A stretch of DNA of 64,000 bases from RYN-230 sp963813975 (GTDB taxonomy: Bacteria > Actinomycetota > Actinomycetes > Streptosporangiales > Streptosporangiaceae), in NCBI GenBank assembly GCA_963813975.1, contig CAWFAP010000008.1:62001-126000 (forward strand), written 5' to 3'. A program made the position numbers and the translations under genes. Below the pieces are notes generated by a model. It was not told the DNA's origin. It searched no databases and worked only from the letters and a program-made list of their open reading frames with translations. Each line of letters starts with the position of its first letter. Position 1 is the first letter of the stretch. Positions 26,654 to 34,514 of the stretch are shown in pieces.

Positions 26654-27745
26654 ATGGCCATCGAAGTCACCCGCCAGTACCTCCCGTTGCTGGAGGAGGA
26701 GGGCCGCGGCGCGGCGACCGACGACGAGGCTGGCCGCGACCGCCACTACCTGCCGGACATGCCCGACGAGGACCCGTACCAGGCCGGGCACCGGACCTGT
26801 GCGGGGTGCGGGCCGGCCATCGAGTACCGCTGGGTGCTCAAGGCGGCCGGCCAGGACACCGTGGTGGCCGGCCCGACCGGCTGCATGTACGTGGCCAACT
26901 CCACCTACCTGTGCACGCCGTACACGGTGCCGTGGGCGCACACCCCGATCGCCAGCGGCGGCTCGTTCACCTCGGGCATGGCCGCGGGCTACGAGGCGAT
27001 GATCCGCAAGGGCCGTCATCCCGGCCCGTACCCGAACATCATCGTGATGGCCGGGGACGGCAGCGCCGCGGACATCGGGCTGGGCTCGATCTCTGGCGCG
27101 CTGTACCGCAACCACGACGCGCTGTTCATCTGCTACGACAACGAGTGCTACGCGAACACCGGCATCCAGGTCTCGCCGACCACGCCGTACGCCGGGCTGA
27201 CCACGTTCACCCCGTTCGGCAAGGCGAACGCGGCGGGCAAGCAGCTGCCGCCGAAGAACCTGGCCAAGATGATGGCCGAGGGGCACCCGCACTGCTACGT
27301 GGCCACCACCACGGTCGGCTACCCGGTCAACCTGATGAACAAGACCCGCAAGGGGCTGAACCGCCGCGGCGCCGCGTTCATGCATTGCTACACGCCGTGC
27401 CAGAAGGGCTGGGTCTACCAGACGTCGATGACGGTCGAACTTGGCCGCCGCGTGGTGGAGGCGGGCCTGTTCCCGGTCTGGGAGTACGACCCGGAGGAGC
27501 GGACGTACCACTACTTCCACCCGCCGGTCCAGCGCCCGGTCACCGACTACCTGGCCATGCAGGGCCGGTTCGGGCACATGCTGCCCGAGCACGTGGCCGC
27601 CACTCAGCGGGCTGCCAACCTGAACTGGCAGGACATGGGCATGGACGTGCCCGCCGAGCTGCGCGAGGGCGAGGACCCGGCCCGGCACACAAGGCTGAAG
27701 GAAGAGAGCTACTCGATGCCGCTGAACCGGGGGGTCGGCGCCTAA
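26654..27745 (+). CDS. 2-oxoacid:acceptor oxidoreductase beta subunit (TPP and [4Fe-4S] binding)
   Basis: 363 residues, ATG at 26654 with GAGGAG nine bp upstream. The Cys pair in RTCAGCGPA, the Cys in GPTGCMYVANS and the Cys in CYTPCQKGW are the expected cluster ligands. The TPP motif begins GDGSAADIGLGSIS and ends in CYDNECYANTGIQ. This is the catalytic half that forms the hydroxy-carboxyl-TPP intermediate with the alpha subunit in the cytoplasm. The enzyme family is oxygen-sensitive in anaerobes, so its presence in what looks like an aerobic actinobacterium is notable. It lies 43 bp after alpha in the same operon. Confidence 0.85.
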   Translation: MAIEVTRQYLPLLEEEGRGAATDDEAGRDRHYLPDMPDEDPYQAGHRTCAGCGPAIEYRWVLKAAGQDTVVAGPTGCMYVANSTYLCTPYTVPWAHTPIASGGSFTSGMAAGYEAMIRKGRHPGPYPNIIVMAGDGSAADIGLGSISGALYRNHDALFICYDNECYANTGIQVSPTTPYAGLTTFTPFGKANAAGKQLPPKNLAKMMAEGHPHCYVATTTVGYPVNLMNKTRKGLNRRGAAFMHCYTPCQKGWVYQTSMTVELGRRVVEAGLFPVWEYDPEERTYHYFHPPVQRPVTDYLAMQGRFGHMLPEHVAATQRAANLNWQDMGMDVPAELREGEDPARHTRLKEESYSMPLNRGVGA

Positions 27746-27758
27746 CTGGAGAACTGTC

Positions 27759-28055
27759 ATGCCGGATCAATGGCAGATCAGCTTCGACCACGGTCACCAG
27801 CAGCGTTATCTCCCTGACCGGCGCGCGGTACTGAGCTACGTGCTGTCCATCGGGCCCCGGGCGGCCAGCCCGCGGTTCGAGGTGTTCGTCGAGAGCAAGC
27901 CAGCCCCGCGTTCCGATGGCCGCCCGGCGGGCCGGGCGTTCTCGCCGGTCGATGTCATTGACCTGAGCCGTCCTGGTGAGGTGGAGCGGCTCCGCGCCGA
28001 GCTGGCCGAGCTGGACCGGCCCGGCCCGCCCGGCGCGGCGGGGAGCCCGTCGTGA
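27759..28055 (+). CDS. Small hypothetical protein of the oxidoreductase operon
   Basis: 98 residues starting MPDQWQISFDHGHQQRYLPD, 13 bp after the beta subunit. Beta-rich first half (LSYVLSIGPRAASPRFEVFV) and an acidic helical end (VERLRAELAELDRPG). I recognise no family. Its tight packing with the next gene (GTGA overlap) and the enzyme genes suggests an accessory role such as assembly or stability, but there is no direct evidence. Confidence 0.6.
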   Translation: MPDQWQISFDHGHQQRYLPDRRAVLSYVLSIGPRAASPRFEVFVESKPAPRSDGRPAGRAFSPVDVIDLSRPGEVERLRAELAELDRPGPPGAAGSPS

Positions 28056-28345
28056 GCGGCCCCAACGGGCAGCTGACCCCGGGCCCGGGCGCCAAGATCA
28101 TCCCCCTCATGCCGGGCGTGGCCCGCCCGTCCGGAGGGCGGCGTGAGGAGCTCCGTACCGCGGTCTTGCAAGTGGTCAGCCACCTGGTCATCGAGAAAGT
28201 GCCCGCCGACCAGCGATCACCGCTGTTCGACCAGGCCACCGAGCTGCTCGACGAGGCCGGCTGGGGTCTGGACGAGCTGTACGCGGCCGCGGCGGACGGG
28301 CCCGAACGCAGCGCCCTGTTCCGGGCGCTGGGACTGGAGACCTAG
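28052..28345 (+). CDS. Second small hypothetical protein of the oxidoreductase operon
   Basis: 97 residues from a GTG at 28052 overlapping the previous stop by 4 bp. A Pro/Gly-rich lead is followed by helical sequence ELRTAVLQVVSHLVIEKVPA and LFDQATELLDEAGWGLDELY. It looks like a small helical bundle. No metal or catalytic motif is seen. It is the last gene before the hairpins at 28354 and 28436, so it probably closes the operon. Confidence 0.6.
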   Translation: MSGPNGQLTPGPGAKIIPLMPGVARPSGGRREELRTAVLQVVSHLVIEKVPADQRSPLFDQATELLDEAGWGLDELYAAAADGPERSALFRALGLET

Positions 28346-28353
28346 GGACCGCG

Positions 28354-28455
28354 GCGCTGCGTCCACGGTGGCGCAGCGCGGCAGCGGCCCGGACCGGAGG
28401 CGCGGATGGCGGATCAACGAGGATCCTGTGCTGGCCCGGGGGGACGACCCCCCGG
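28354..28455 (+). terminator. Two hairpins after the oxidoreductase operon
   Basis: GCGCTGCG (28354-28361) pairs with CGCAGCGC (28372-28379), and CCGGGGGG (28436-28443) pairs with CCCCCCGG (28448-28455) around ACGA. They lie in a 400-bp gap before the transporter gene. No T-tract follows, as is usual in high-GC actinobacteria. Confidence 0.55.
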
Positions 28456-28588
28456 AACCCCCCGCGCATTCGCCGCCATTCTGTGCTGGCCGTCAGGTTC
28501 CCGCGGGCCACCGCCGCCCGGGGACCAAGGGCGCCGCGCGGACCGCTTACACACCCCCCGCGACGCCCCTGCCCTCTATCCGGCCTGG

Positions 28589-28610
28589 ACTCCGGGGTGC
28601 AACCCGGAGT
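28589..28610 (+). promoter_or_regulatory. Hairpin in the leader of the transporter gene
   Basis: ACTCCGGG (28589-28596) and CCCGGAGT (28603-28610) flank GTGCAA, about 140 bp before the transporter start. It could be an operator or a leader structure. The rest of 28456-28745 shows no gene. Confidence 0.3.
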
Positions 28611-28745
28611 TAAACCAGCCGAGATCGATACCAACCTCCGCGGCGCCCCTCCCATTCCGGGAGGACGACGGCCGCGTCGAGCAGCCCGCCCCGGCGCCCG
28701 CCGGGCCGGAATTCGAGCCAACAGCGTCTCCTGCGAGAGGTATCG

Positions 28746-30194
28746 GTGCGACCCATGGGCGCAACAACCGAAGAGCATGGAACATACCAACTAGTCACCA
28801 ACGCAACCGGCCGGATCTTCCGGGTCGGTGAGAACCCCAGACAGATCCTCGGCTACCCGCGAGGCGTCGTGATCATGGCGGCCTGGTTCGTCATGTGCCT
28901 GGCGGGCCTGCTCGAGTACACCTGGGGCACCGTGTCCGGATCGCTGGCGGCCGCGCACCACTGGAGTATCGGCCAGACCTTCTGGGCCTTCTCCTTCTTC
29001 GTCATCTTCGAATCGTTCGTGCAGATCGGCACGGGCTACCTGCGCAACCGCGGCATCCTCAACGTGCGGTGGGCGACCATCATCGGCGGGATCATCTGCG
29101 GCATCGTCGGATACGGGCTGCTGGCCACGTCAACGAACATCTGGCAGGCCTATCTCGGCTACGCGGTCCTCGGCGGGATCGGCTCCGGCATGGTCTACTC
29201 CAGCGCCATCAACATCGTGGCCAAGTGGTACCCGGAGAAGAAGGGCTGGCGGACCGGGTTCGTGAACGGCGGCTGGGCCTACGGCGCCGTGCCGTTCATC
29301 ATCGTGATCGGCGGCCTGAGCGGGGCCGCGATCAACATGTCTCCGAGCCAGATCAAGACCTACATCCTGTGGCAGGGCCTCATCATGACTGTCGGCATCG
29401 CCATCGCCGGCTGGTTCATGAAGGACCCGCCCAAATACTGGTGGCCGGAGGAGATCGACCCGCTCAACTGGCAGAAGCACAGCACCCGGGACCTGCTGCA
29501 CAACCCGCCCGCGCTGCGGCACTACAACCTCGGCGAGATGTGGCGCACCCCGCAGGCCAAGTGGATCGGGATCCAGTACGCCCTGTTCATCGGCTGCTCC
29601 CTGTTCGGCGTGGCCTATTACTATCCGTTCGCCCAGCAGCAGCACCTCGGGAGTGTGGCGGCGGTGGCCGGCTTCGCGGGCTTCGCGCTGTGCGACGGCG
29701 GCTTCCGGCCGATCTACGGGTACATTTCCGAGTTCATCGGGCGCCGCCGGACCATGATCTACGCCTACTCGGGCAACGTGATCTTCCAGCTGGCCACCTA
29801 CTTCGCAGGCGCGGCCCACAACGCGCCCTTGTTCGTGATCTTCGCGATCATCTCGGGCGGCCTGTCCGGCGCCAACTTCCCGATGACGGCGGCGATGGTG
29901 GCCGACTACTACGGCGAGACCAACAACGCGATCAACTACGGCTCCATCTACGCCTTCAAGGCGCTGGGTGGCAGCTTCGCGGGCGGCGGCGCGGCCCTGA
30001 TCATGACCGGCACCCTGTACGGCACGGCGCACTTCCACTGGGTGTCCGGATTCTTCTTCGGCGCCGCGATCGGCGCGCTGGCCGCCCTCACCGTGGCGTT
30101 CCTCTGCAAGCCGCCGACACCGGAGCAGATGGCCGCCGCGGTCCGGGTCTCTACCGAGGAGGAGGCCCAGAAGACCAAGCCGGCTATCGCCTGA
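28746..30194 (+). CDS. Oxalate/formate antiporter family (OFA) MFS transporter
   Basis: Start is the GTG at 28746 or the ATG at 28755 (MGATTEEHGTYQLV); both follow GCGAGAGG. About 480 residues with 12 hydrophobic segments, from GVVIMAAWFVMCLAGLLEY to SGFFFGAAIGALAALTVAFL. The OFA pattern is seen in GYAVLGGIGSGMVYSSAINI, AKWYPEKKGWRTGFVNGGWA and the SGANFPMTAAMVADYYGE loop. OxlT-type proteins exchange oxalate for formate or related small carboxylates. An oxidoreductase making CO2 would need oxalate uptake rather than formate exchange, so exact substrates are open. It sits behind the oxidoreductase operon, same strand. Confidence 0.85.
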   Translation: MRPMGATTEEHGTYQLVTNATGRIFRVGENPRQILGYPRGVVIMAAWFVMCLAGLLEYTWGTVSGSLAAAHHWSIGQTFWAFSFFVIFESFVQIGTGYLRNRGILNVRWATIIGGIICGIVGYGLLATSTNIWQAYLGYAVLGGIGSGMVYSSAINIVAKWYPEKKGWRTGFVNGGWAYGAVPFIIVIGGLSGAAINMSPSQIKTYILWQGLIMTVGIAIAGWFMKDPPKYWWPEEIDPLNWQKHSTRDLLHNPPALRHYNLGEMWRTPQAKWIGIQYALFIGCSLFGVAYYYPFAQQQHLGSVAAVAGFAGFALCDGGFRPIYGYISEFIGRRRTMIYAYSGNVIFQLATYFAGAAHNAPLFVIFAIISGGLSGANFPMTAAMVADYYGETNNAINYGSIYAFKALGGSFAGGGAALIMTGTLYGTAHFHWVSGFFFGAAIGALAALTVAFLCKPPTPEQMAAAVRVSTEEEAQKTKPAIA

Positions 30195-30213
30195 GCACCG
30201 GCCTGGCCGTTAC

Positions 30214-30254
30214 CGTGATCGCGGCGGGCCCGGCGCGGGGCCGCCGCGATCACG
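30214..30254 (+). terminator. Strong hairpin after the transporter gene
   Basis: CGTGATCGCGGCGG (30214-30227) and CCGCCGCGATCACG (30241-30254) form a perfect 14-bp stem with a 13-nt loop. It ends 22 bp before the next start, so it may attenuate rather than fully end transcription. Confidence 0.65.
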
Positions 30255-30276
30255 CTCTCCCGGGAGGGAACCCCGC

Positions 30277-30549
30277 ATGCCCGGCAGCTATCCGTACGAG
30301 CTGAGGCTTCCGCTCGCGCCGTACCGGTTCGAGTGGCGGGACGAGCCCGCCGTGGACGCGGAGAAACGCGCCGGGGATGGCTGGTCGGAGGAACGCTATA
30401 CGCATGCGGACGGCACGGTCACCGTCATCCGCGAGTATGTGGCGGACGGTTCGTACCACATCATGTCCGACCGCGCGGAGATCGAGCTGGTCGACAACGC
30501 GGGCGACCCCTACGCGCCCGACCCCATCAGCGTCGTCCGCCTTCCCTGA
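30277..30549 (+). CDS. Small acidic hypothetical protein following the transporter
   Basis: 90 residues from the ATG at 30277, with GGGAGGG eight bp upstream. Sequence such as YRFEWRDEPAVDAEKRAGDG, DGTVTVIREYVADGSYHIM and DRAEIELVDNAGDPYAPDP is beta-rich and acidic, without Cys or a membrane helix. No family is recognised. Its position between the transporter and the regulator suggests that it belongs to the same oxalate locus. Confidence 0.6.
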   Translation: MPGSYPYELRLPLAPYRFEWRDEPAVDAEKRAGDGWSEERYTHADGTVTVIREYVADGSYHIMSDRAEIELVDNAGDPYAPDPISVVRLP

Positions 30550-30593
30550 TCACCGCCGGGGGGCGGACCCGGCCGGCTGCGGACCGCTGCCCG

Positions 30594-31502
30594 TCAGCCG
30601 GTGCAGCCCGGGATGGTGCCGAGTGGGCTGCAGTTATCTGGCGTGTTGTCGGTGATGGCCGACTTCAGCACCGTGACGTGGGTGTTGCCCGTCGCGATGC
30701 CCCCGCCGGCCGAGCCCTTATTGAACCGTACCGAGGTGCCGTAGAGCGTCGTGGTGCCGAGGTTGGATATCGCGCCCCCGAGGCCCCCCGAGACGTTACG
30801 GACGAATTGGCTCTGGATGATGTGGGATACCCCGGCGGTCTGGGTGTTCAGCCCACCGCCGTTGATCGGGGCGTGGTTGTCGGACAGGCTGCTCTCGTTC
30901 AGCGTCAGCGTGCCCGAATTGATGATCCCGCCCCCGCCGACGCCGGTGGTCGTGTTTTCGGCGATCGTGGCGTCGTAGATGGTCGCGGTCGCGCCCGCGC
31001 CATTCGACAGCGCACCACCGTTTCCCGCTTTGTTCCCGGAAAACATGACTTTGCTGACCCAGAGGGTTCCCGCATTCTGGATGCCGCCCCCCAGGCCGGC
31101 GGTACTCCCATTCCGTATGGAGAGGTTGCTGACGCGGAGGGACGCGCCGGCCGCCACGTCGAGGACGCGGAAGGGCGTGAGCGCGGCCGGACTGCGCCGG
31201 ATCACGGTGCTCGGCCCGCCCACCAGGCTGACGTGCCCCGTGATGAGCGGCAGGCCGTCGGCGGCGGTGGCCGGGGTCAGGATGCCGTAGGTGCAGTTCC
31301 CGGCCAGCACTAGCGCGGAGGGGCCGCCGCTATTGGCTGTATTGATCGCCGTGACGAGTGCGCTGACGCTGCACGGCACGCTGGTAACTCCCGGTCCGGC
31401 AGTCATCGCCTGCGCCTGCGCCGCGGGCGCCGCAGCCGCCAGCGCCGCCCCCGCGAGCACGACGCTCGCCATAATGCCCGGCCGTCTCACCATTGAGCCC
31501 AT
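30594..31502 (-). CDS. Secreted parallel beta-helix protein
   Basis: I chose the ATG at 31502 (MGSMVRRPGIMASVVLAGAA) with AAAGGGGGA upstream. About 302 residues: a signal peptide to the AQAQA region, a Cys-bounded cap (CSVSALVTAINTAN; GNCTYGI), then five to six Pmp/right-handed beta-helix turns with Gly-Gly-Gly-Ile and Asn-rich ladders (NLSIRNGSTAGLGGGIQNAG, GGALSNGAGATATIYDATIA). Only two Cys remain at the end (NCSPLGTIPGC). Such proteins are exported surface or polysaccharide-interacting proteins. It faces away from the oxalate genes and seems unrelated. Confidence 0.75.
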   Translation of the reverse strand: MGSMVRRPGIMASVVLAGAALAAAAPAAQAQAMTAGPGVTSVPCSVSALVTAINTANSGGPSALVLAGNCTYGILTPATAADGLPLITGHVSLVGGPSTVIRRSPAALTPFRVLDVAAGASLRVSNLSIRNGSTAGLGGGIQNAGTLWVSKVMFSGNKAGNGGALSNGAGATATIYDATIAENTTTGVGGGGIINSGTLTLNESSLSDNHAPINGGGLNTQTAGVSHIIQSQFVRNVSGGLGGAISNLGTTTLYGTSVRFNKGSAGGGIATGNTHVTVLKSAITDNTPDNCSPLGTIPGCTG

Positions 31503-31710
31503 GAATCCCCCTTTGAGAATATCCGGTTTCCCGGGAATTGAGCATCCCGTCGCCGCATCGCGGCATCGCCGAATCATAGACCCGCAAACGCTTCCCCAAC
31601 AGCAGGGAAACTCGCGCTGAGATTGCGCTGGATTTATCCAGAATTGGCCAGCTCCGGGTTAAGCTAGCGGGAGATTCCTGGCCGGCAATTCGCCACTAAG
31701 ATGGCCGCCC

Positions 31711-32403
31711 TCAGTCGCCTCGCGCGTCGGGCCGGTGGTATGCGGAGCGGGTCCCCTCGGTGTGCTTGCGCGCGATCTCGGCCGCCCGGTCCTGGTCTTT
31801 CGCCTCGAGGGCGTCGATGAGTTCCTGGTGCTCGGCCCACGACTCCTGGCCGCGCAGCGGCGCGACCTGCCGGTAGTACCAGCGAACCCGGCGGCTGACG
31901 ATGCGGGCCAGGTCGGCCAGCACGGTATTACCGGCCACCCGGGCCAGGGCGGCGTGGAACTCGTTGTTGGCCGCCACGACCCGCTCCGTCTCCCCGGACG
32001 CGACCGCGCTCTGCCCCTCGTACCAGATCGCCCTCAGCCGGGCTATCCCGCCCGGAGACGCCGAGCGCGCGGCCAGCCGGGCCATCTGCACCTCCAGCAG
32101 CTCCCGGACGTCCAGCAGCTCATCGACCTCGTGATCGGTCGGGACGTGGACGAAGGCCCCCTGGTTCGGCCGCAGGTCCACCCAGCCCTCCGCCTCCAGC
32201 CGGTGCAGCGCCTCGCGGACGGGCTGCCGGCTCACCCCCAGCTGCCGGGCCAGCTCGGTCTCGACCAGATGCTCGCCGGGGCCGAGCCGGCCGCCGACCA
32301 CCAGCTCGACCAGGGCCTCATACACGGACTGGCGCAACGGCACCGGCCGCGCGACCGGGCTGATGAATGCGGGCGGCCCGGCCGGCTGGGCGTCCGCGGT
32401 CAC
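31711..32403 (-). CDS. GntR-family regulator with FCD domain
   Basis: 230 residues. Winged helix at about 20-85 (QSVYEALVELVVGGRLGPGE, ETELARQLGVSRQPVREALH) and an FCD effector domain at about 90-215 with the usual His metal ligands in NEFHAALARVAGN, SWAEHQELIDALE and ARKHTEG. FCD regulators sense small organic acids. It is the only regulator near the oxidoreductase/transporter genes and is divergent from the amidohydrolase at 32629. A GTAT-type half-palindrome precedes both it and the operon at 22580, so it is the likely controller of oxalate use. Confidence 0.8.
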   Translation of the reverse strand: MTADAQPAGPPAFISPVARPVPLRQSVYEALVELVVGGRLGPGEHLVETELARQLGVSRQPVREALHRLEAEGWVDLRPNQGAFVHVPTDHEVDELLDVRELLEVQMARLAARSASPGGIARLRAIWYEGQSAVASGETERVVAANNEFHAALARVAGNTVLADLARIVSRRVRWYYRQVAPLRGQESWAEHQELIDALEAKDQDRAAEIARKHTEGTRSAYHRPDARGD

Positions 32404-32427
32404 GATGCTGTTCCCATGCCATTAGCA

Positions 32428-32450
32428 TATCGGCGGCTGTATCCAAAATG
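32428..32450. promoter_or_regulatory. Candidate GntR operator upstream of gntR
   Basis: The sequence TGTATCCAAAATG resembles GGTATACAATG at 22539. It lies about 30 bp upstream of the GntR start, a normal autoregulation position. The match is imperfect. Confidence 0.3.
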
Positions 32451-32628
32451 CGGTGTGCCCCTGGCGCTGCGCGGAGGACCCGCGATCATCCAGGAACGGC
32501 GGGCCGGGCGGGCCGGGGTCTCGCCGGACGCGCAGGTCCGCACGGAATGAGCGGACCTGGCGGGGCCGGCCCGCACGGGCCCGGGCCGAGCTCTGGCCTC
32601 CTCCGGGCCGGGCTGGTAGACACGGCTC

Positions 32629-33750
32629 ATGGTGCTGCACGTGCGGGGAACTGTCCTGCCGGAGCGGGAACAGCGCTCCTTCTGGATCGAGGACGGGGTG
32701 CTTCACGAGGATCCGGTAAGGGACGCCGACACCGTGGCCGACCGCGGCTGGCTGCTGCCCGGGCTGGTCGACGTGCACACTCATCCCGGGGCCGAGCGGC
32801 CCGGCGACCCGTTCGACGAATCGGTGCTGCACAAGCACCTCGCTGATCACGTCGCCGCGGGTGTCCTGCTGGTCCGCGCACCGGGGGCCGCGGCCCGCAT
32901 CCCGGGCTGGGCCCACGACGCGGAAGGCCTGCCCCGGGTGCGCTCGGCGGGGCCATGGCTGGCCACGCCGGGCCGTTTCTTTCCGGACTGGGGGCGCCAC
33001 GTCACGGAGGCGGAACTCGCCGTGGCCGCCGTGCAGGAGGCCGCCGCCGCCCGGCAAGCCGCCGCCCCGGCCAGCACCGCGGCCCCCGCGGCGAGCCCAT
33101 CCCCCGCGACCGGCCTGATCCCCGCGGCCGGCTGGTGCAAGGTGATCGGCGACTGGAGCTGGGACGAGCCGCCGGTGCCGCTGGCCGTTCTCCGCGAGGT
33201 GACCAGCGCGGTGCACGCGATCGGCGGCCAGGTGTCCGTGCACGCCCAGACCGCCGCGGGCTGTGCCAACGCGGTCGCCGCCGGCGCGGACAGCCTGGAG
33301 CACGGCATGCACCTCGACCCGGGCCTGCTGGACCAGATGGCCGCCCAGGGCACGGCCCTGGTGCCTACCCTCAGCGCGTTCGCCGCCGCCGCGTTCCGGG
33401 TCCGGGCCGGGGATCCCGGACCCCGCCGGGACTCCTACCTGGCCGGCTGGGCCGCGATGCCGGCGACCGCCCGGGCCGCCCACGAGGCGGGGGTGACAGT
33501 GCTGGCCGGCACCGACACGCACCCGTGCGGGACGGTCGCCCAGGAAGTGGAGCGGCTGATCAGCGCGGGCCTGCCCCGCGCGGCCGCCGTCGGCGCGGCC
33601 AGCTGGACCGCCCGGTCCTGGCTGGGCCTGCCCGGGCTGGCCGACGGCGCAGTCGCTGACCTGGTCATTTTCGACGAGGACCCGGTGGCTCACCCGGACG
33701 TCCTGCACCATCCCCGCCGGATCATCCTGCGCGGCCAGATCCTGCGGTGA
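32629..33750 (+). CDS. Amidohydrolase family protein (imidazolonepropionase-like fold)
   Basis: 373 residues from the ATG at 32629; the start is weakly supported because no clear ribosome site is present. Metal-site motifs are in order: LLPGLVDVHTHPG, GQVSVHAQTAAG, ADSLEHGMHLDPG and TVLAGTDTHPCGTVAQE, with the closing ADLVIFDEDPVA strand. A Pro/Ala-rich insertion (about 145-165) is low complexity. Members hydrolyse cyclic amides, imines or dipeptides; no substrate can be read here. It is divergent from the GntR gene and ends at a strong hairpin. Confidence 0.75.
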   Translation: MVLHVRGTVLPEREQRSFWIEDGVLHEDPVRDADTVADRGWLLPGLVDVHTHPGAERPGDPFDESVLHKHLADHVAAGVLLVRAPGAAARIPGWAHDAEGLPRVRSAGPWLATPGRFFPDWGRHVTEAELAVAAVQEAAAARQAAAPASTAAPAASPSPATGLIPAAGWCKVIGDWSWDEPPVPLAVLREVTSAVHAIGGQVSVHAQTAAGCANAVAAGADSLEHGMHLDPGLLDQMAAQGTALVPTLSAFAAAAFRVRAGDPGPRRDSYLAGWAAMPATARAAHEAGVTVLAGTDTHPCGTVAQEVERLISAGLPRAAAVGAASWTARSWLGLPGLADGAVADLVIFDEDPVAHPDVLHHPRRIILRGQILR

Positions 33751-33758
33751 GAAAAGCA

Positions 33759-33792
33759 TTCGCCCCCCGCGGAAGGCACCGCGGGGGGCGAA
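33759..33792 (+). terminator. Strong rho-independent-like terminator
   Basis: TTCGCCCCCCGCGG (33759-33772) and CCGCGGGGGGCGAA (33779-33792) form a perfect 14-bp stem around AAGGCA, nine bp after the amidohydrolase stop. Confidence 0.85.
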
Positions 33793-33869
33793 AAGCACAT
33801 TCCCGGCGCGAAGGGAATTAGTAGTTGGGTGGGCGTTTGACTGGCGTTGCGACTGAGCCGATCTTGGTA

Positions 33870-34067
33870 TTAGTCGTAGAGCATCTTGCTGCGCGAGCCG
33901 TCGTAGAGCATTGCCAGGTGGGCACCTGAGGCCCCAGCAGACGCGGCAGGAGCAGAGCTAACGCTGACGATGGCGGACTGGACGGCTACGGCGGACCCGG
34001 AAAGGAGTGCTCCGGCGACGCCGAGAGGTAAGACGGTTTTTATGGCGAGAGCCCGCGCGATACGCAT
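33870..34067 (-). CDS. Tiny secreted peptide precursor with a duplicated MLYD motif
   Basis: 65 codons from the ATG at 34067, preceded by GGAGG seven bp upstream. Residues 1-30 are a Sec signal peptide (MRIARALAIKTVLPLGVAGA, then LLSGSAVAVQ). After a Ser/Ala linker the C-terminus reads AHLAMLYDGSRSKMLYD, where MLYD occurs twice (53-56 and 62-65) and ends the protein. The small size, export signal and duplicated end suggest a secreted signalling or processed peptide. It is transcribed away from a large LuxR regulator whose gene starts 450 bp off. Confidence 0.65.
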   Translation of the reverse strand: MRIARALAIKTVLPLGVAGALLSGSAVAVQSAIVSVSSAPAASAGASGAHLAMLYDGSRSKMLYD

Positions 34068-34514
34068 GGCGCCTCCATAAGATAATGCCCGAAGGGTGGT
34101 TACCCGAATGGGCGGTTCCTGTGGATAACCCGGCGCATGCGTTCCGGCAAGAGCAAGTGTATCGCTGCCTGACCTGGGCGTCTACCCTAATTTGACAATA
34201 GATGGCAATTTCCGGAAAGAATTAAGAGACCATCCTTGAACCTTAAACCATCAGTTATTCCCGGGCTGGTTAAGCGTAACCTGCCTTCCAGGTAAGAAAC
34301 AACTTAGTTACCCGCTGGTTAGAGTCAGCGGGGACTGCATTTAAGGGGTTAGTGACTAGGTCAAGCACAACGCGCGGTAACTGAAGTAGGTACATGCGAA
34401 CTGCAAACCCGTCAGGCGCATGACGCCAGCGGGCGGCCCAAGGTCCTCCTGTACCGTCGTTTACCAGGGCGAAAGCGCTTGTTCTGCCCATATCCCGGAG
34501 GTACGATCCACCTC
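34068..34514. other. Relatively AT-rich divergent intergenic region
   Basis: About 450 bp with clearly lower GC than the neighbours and no gene. A -35-like TTGACA is at 34192-34197 on the plus strand. The stretch from about 34190 to 34400 contains AT-rich runs and short repeats and probably holds promoters for the peptide and the LuxR gene. It may be foreign DNA. Confidence 0.45.

Noticed and set aside
22580..27745. Plain pyruvate:ferredoxin oxidoreductase
   Set aside because: Active-site Arg in place of Thr, the flavoprotein fusion and the adjacent OFA transporter make pyruvate less likely, though it is not excluded.
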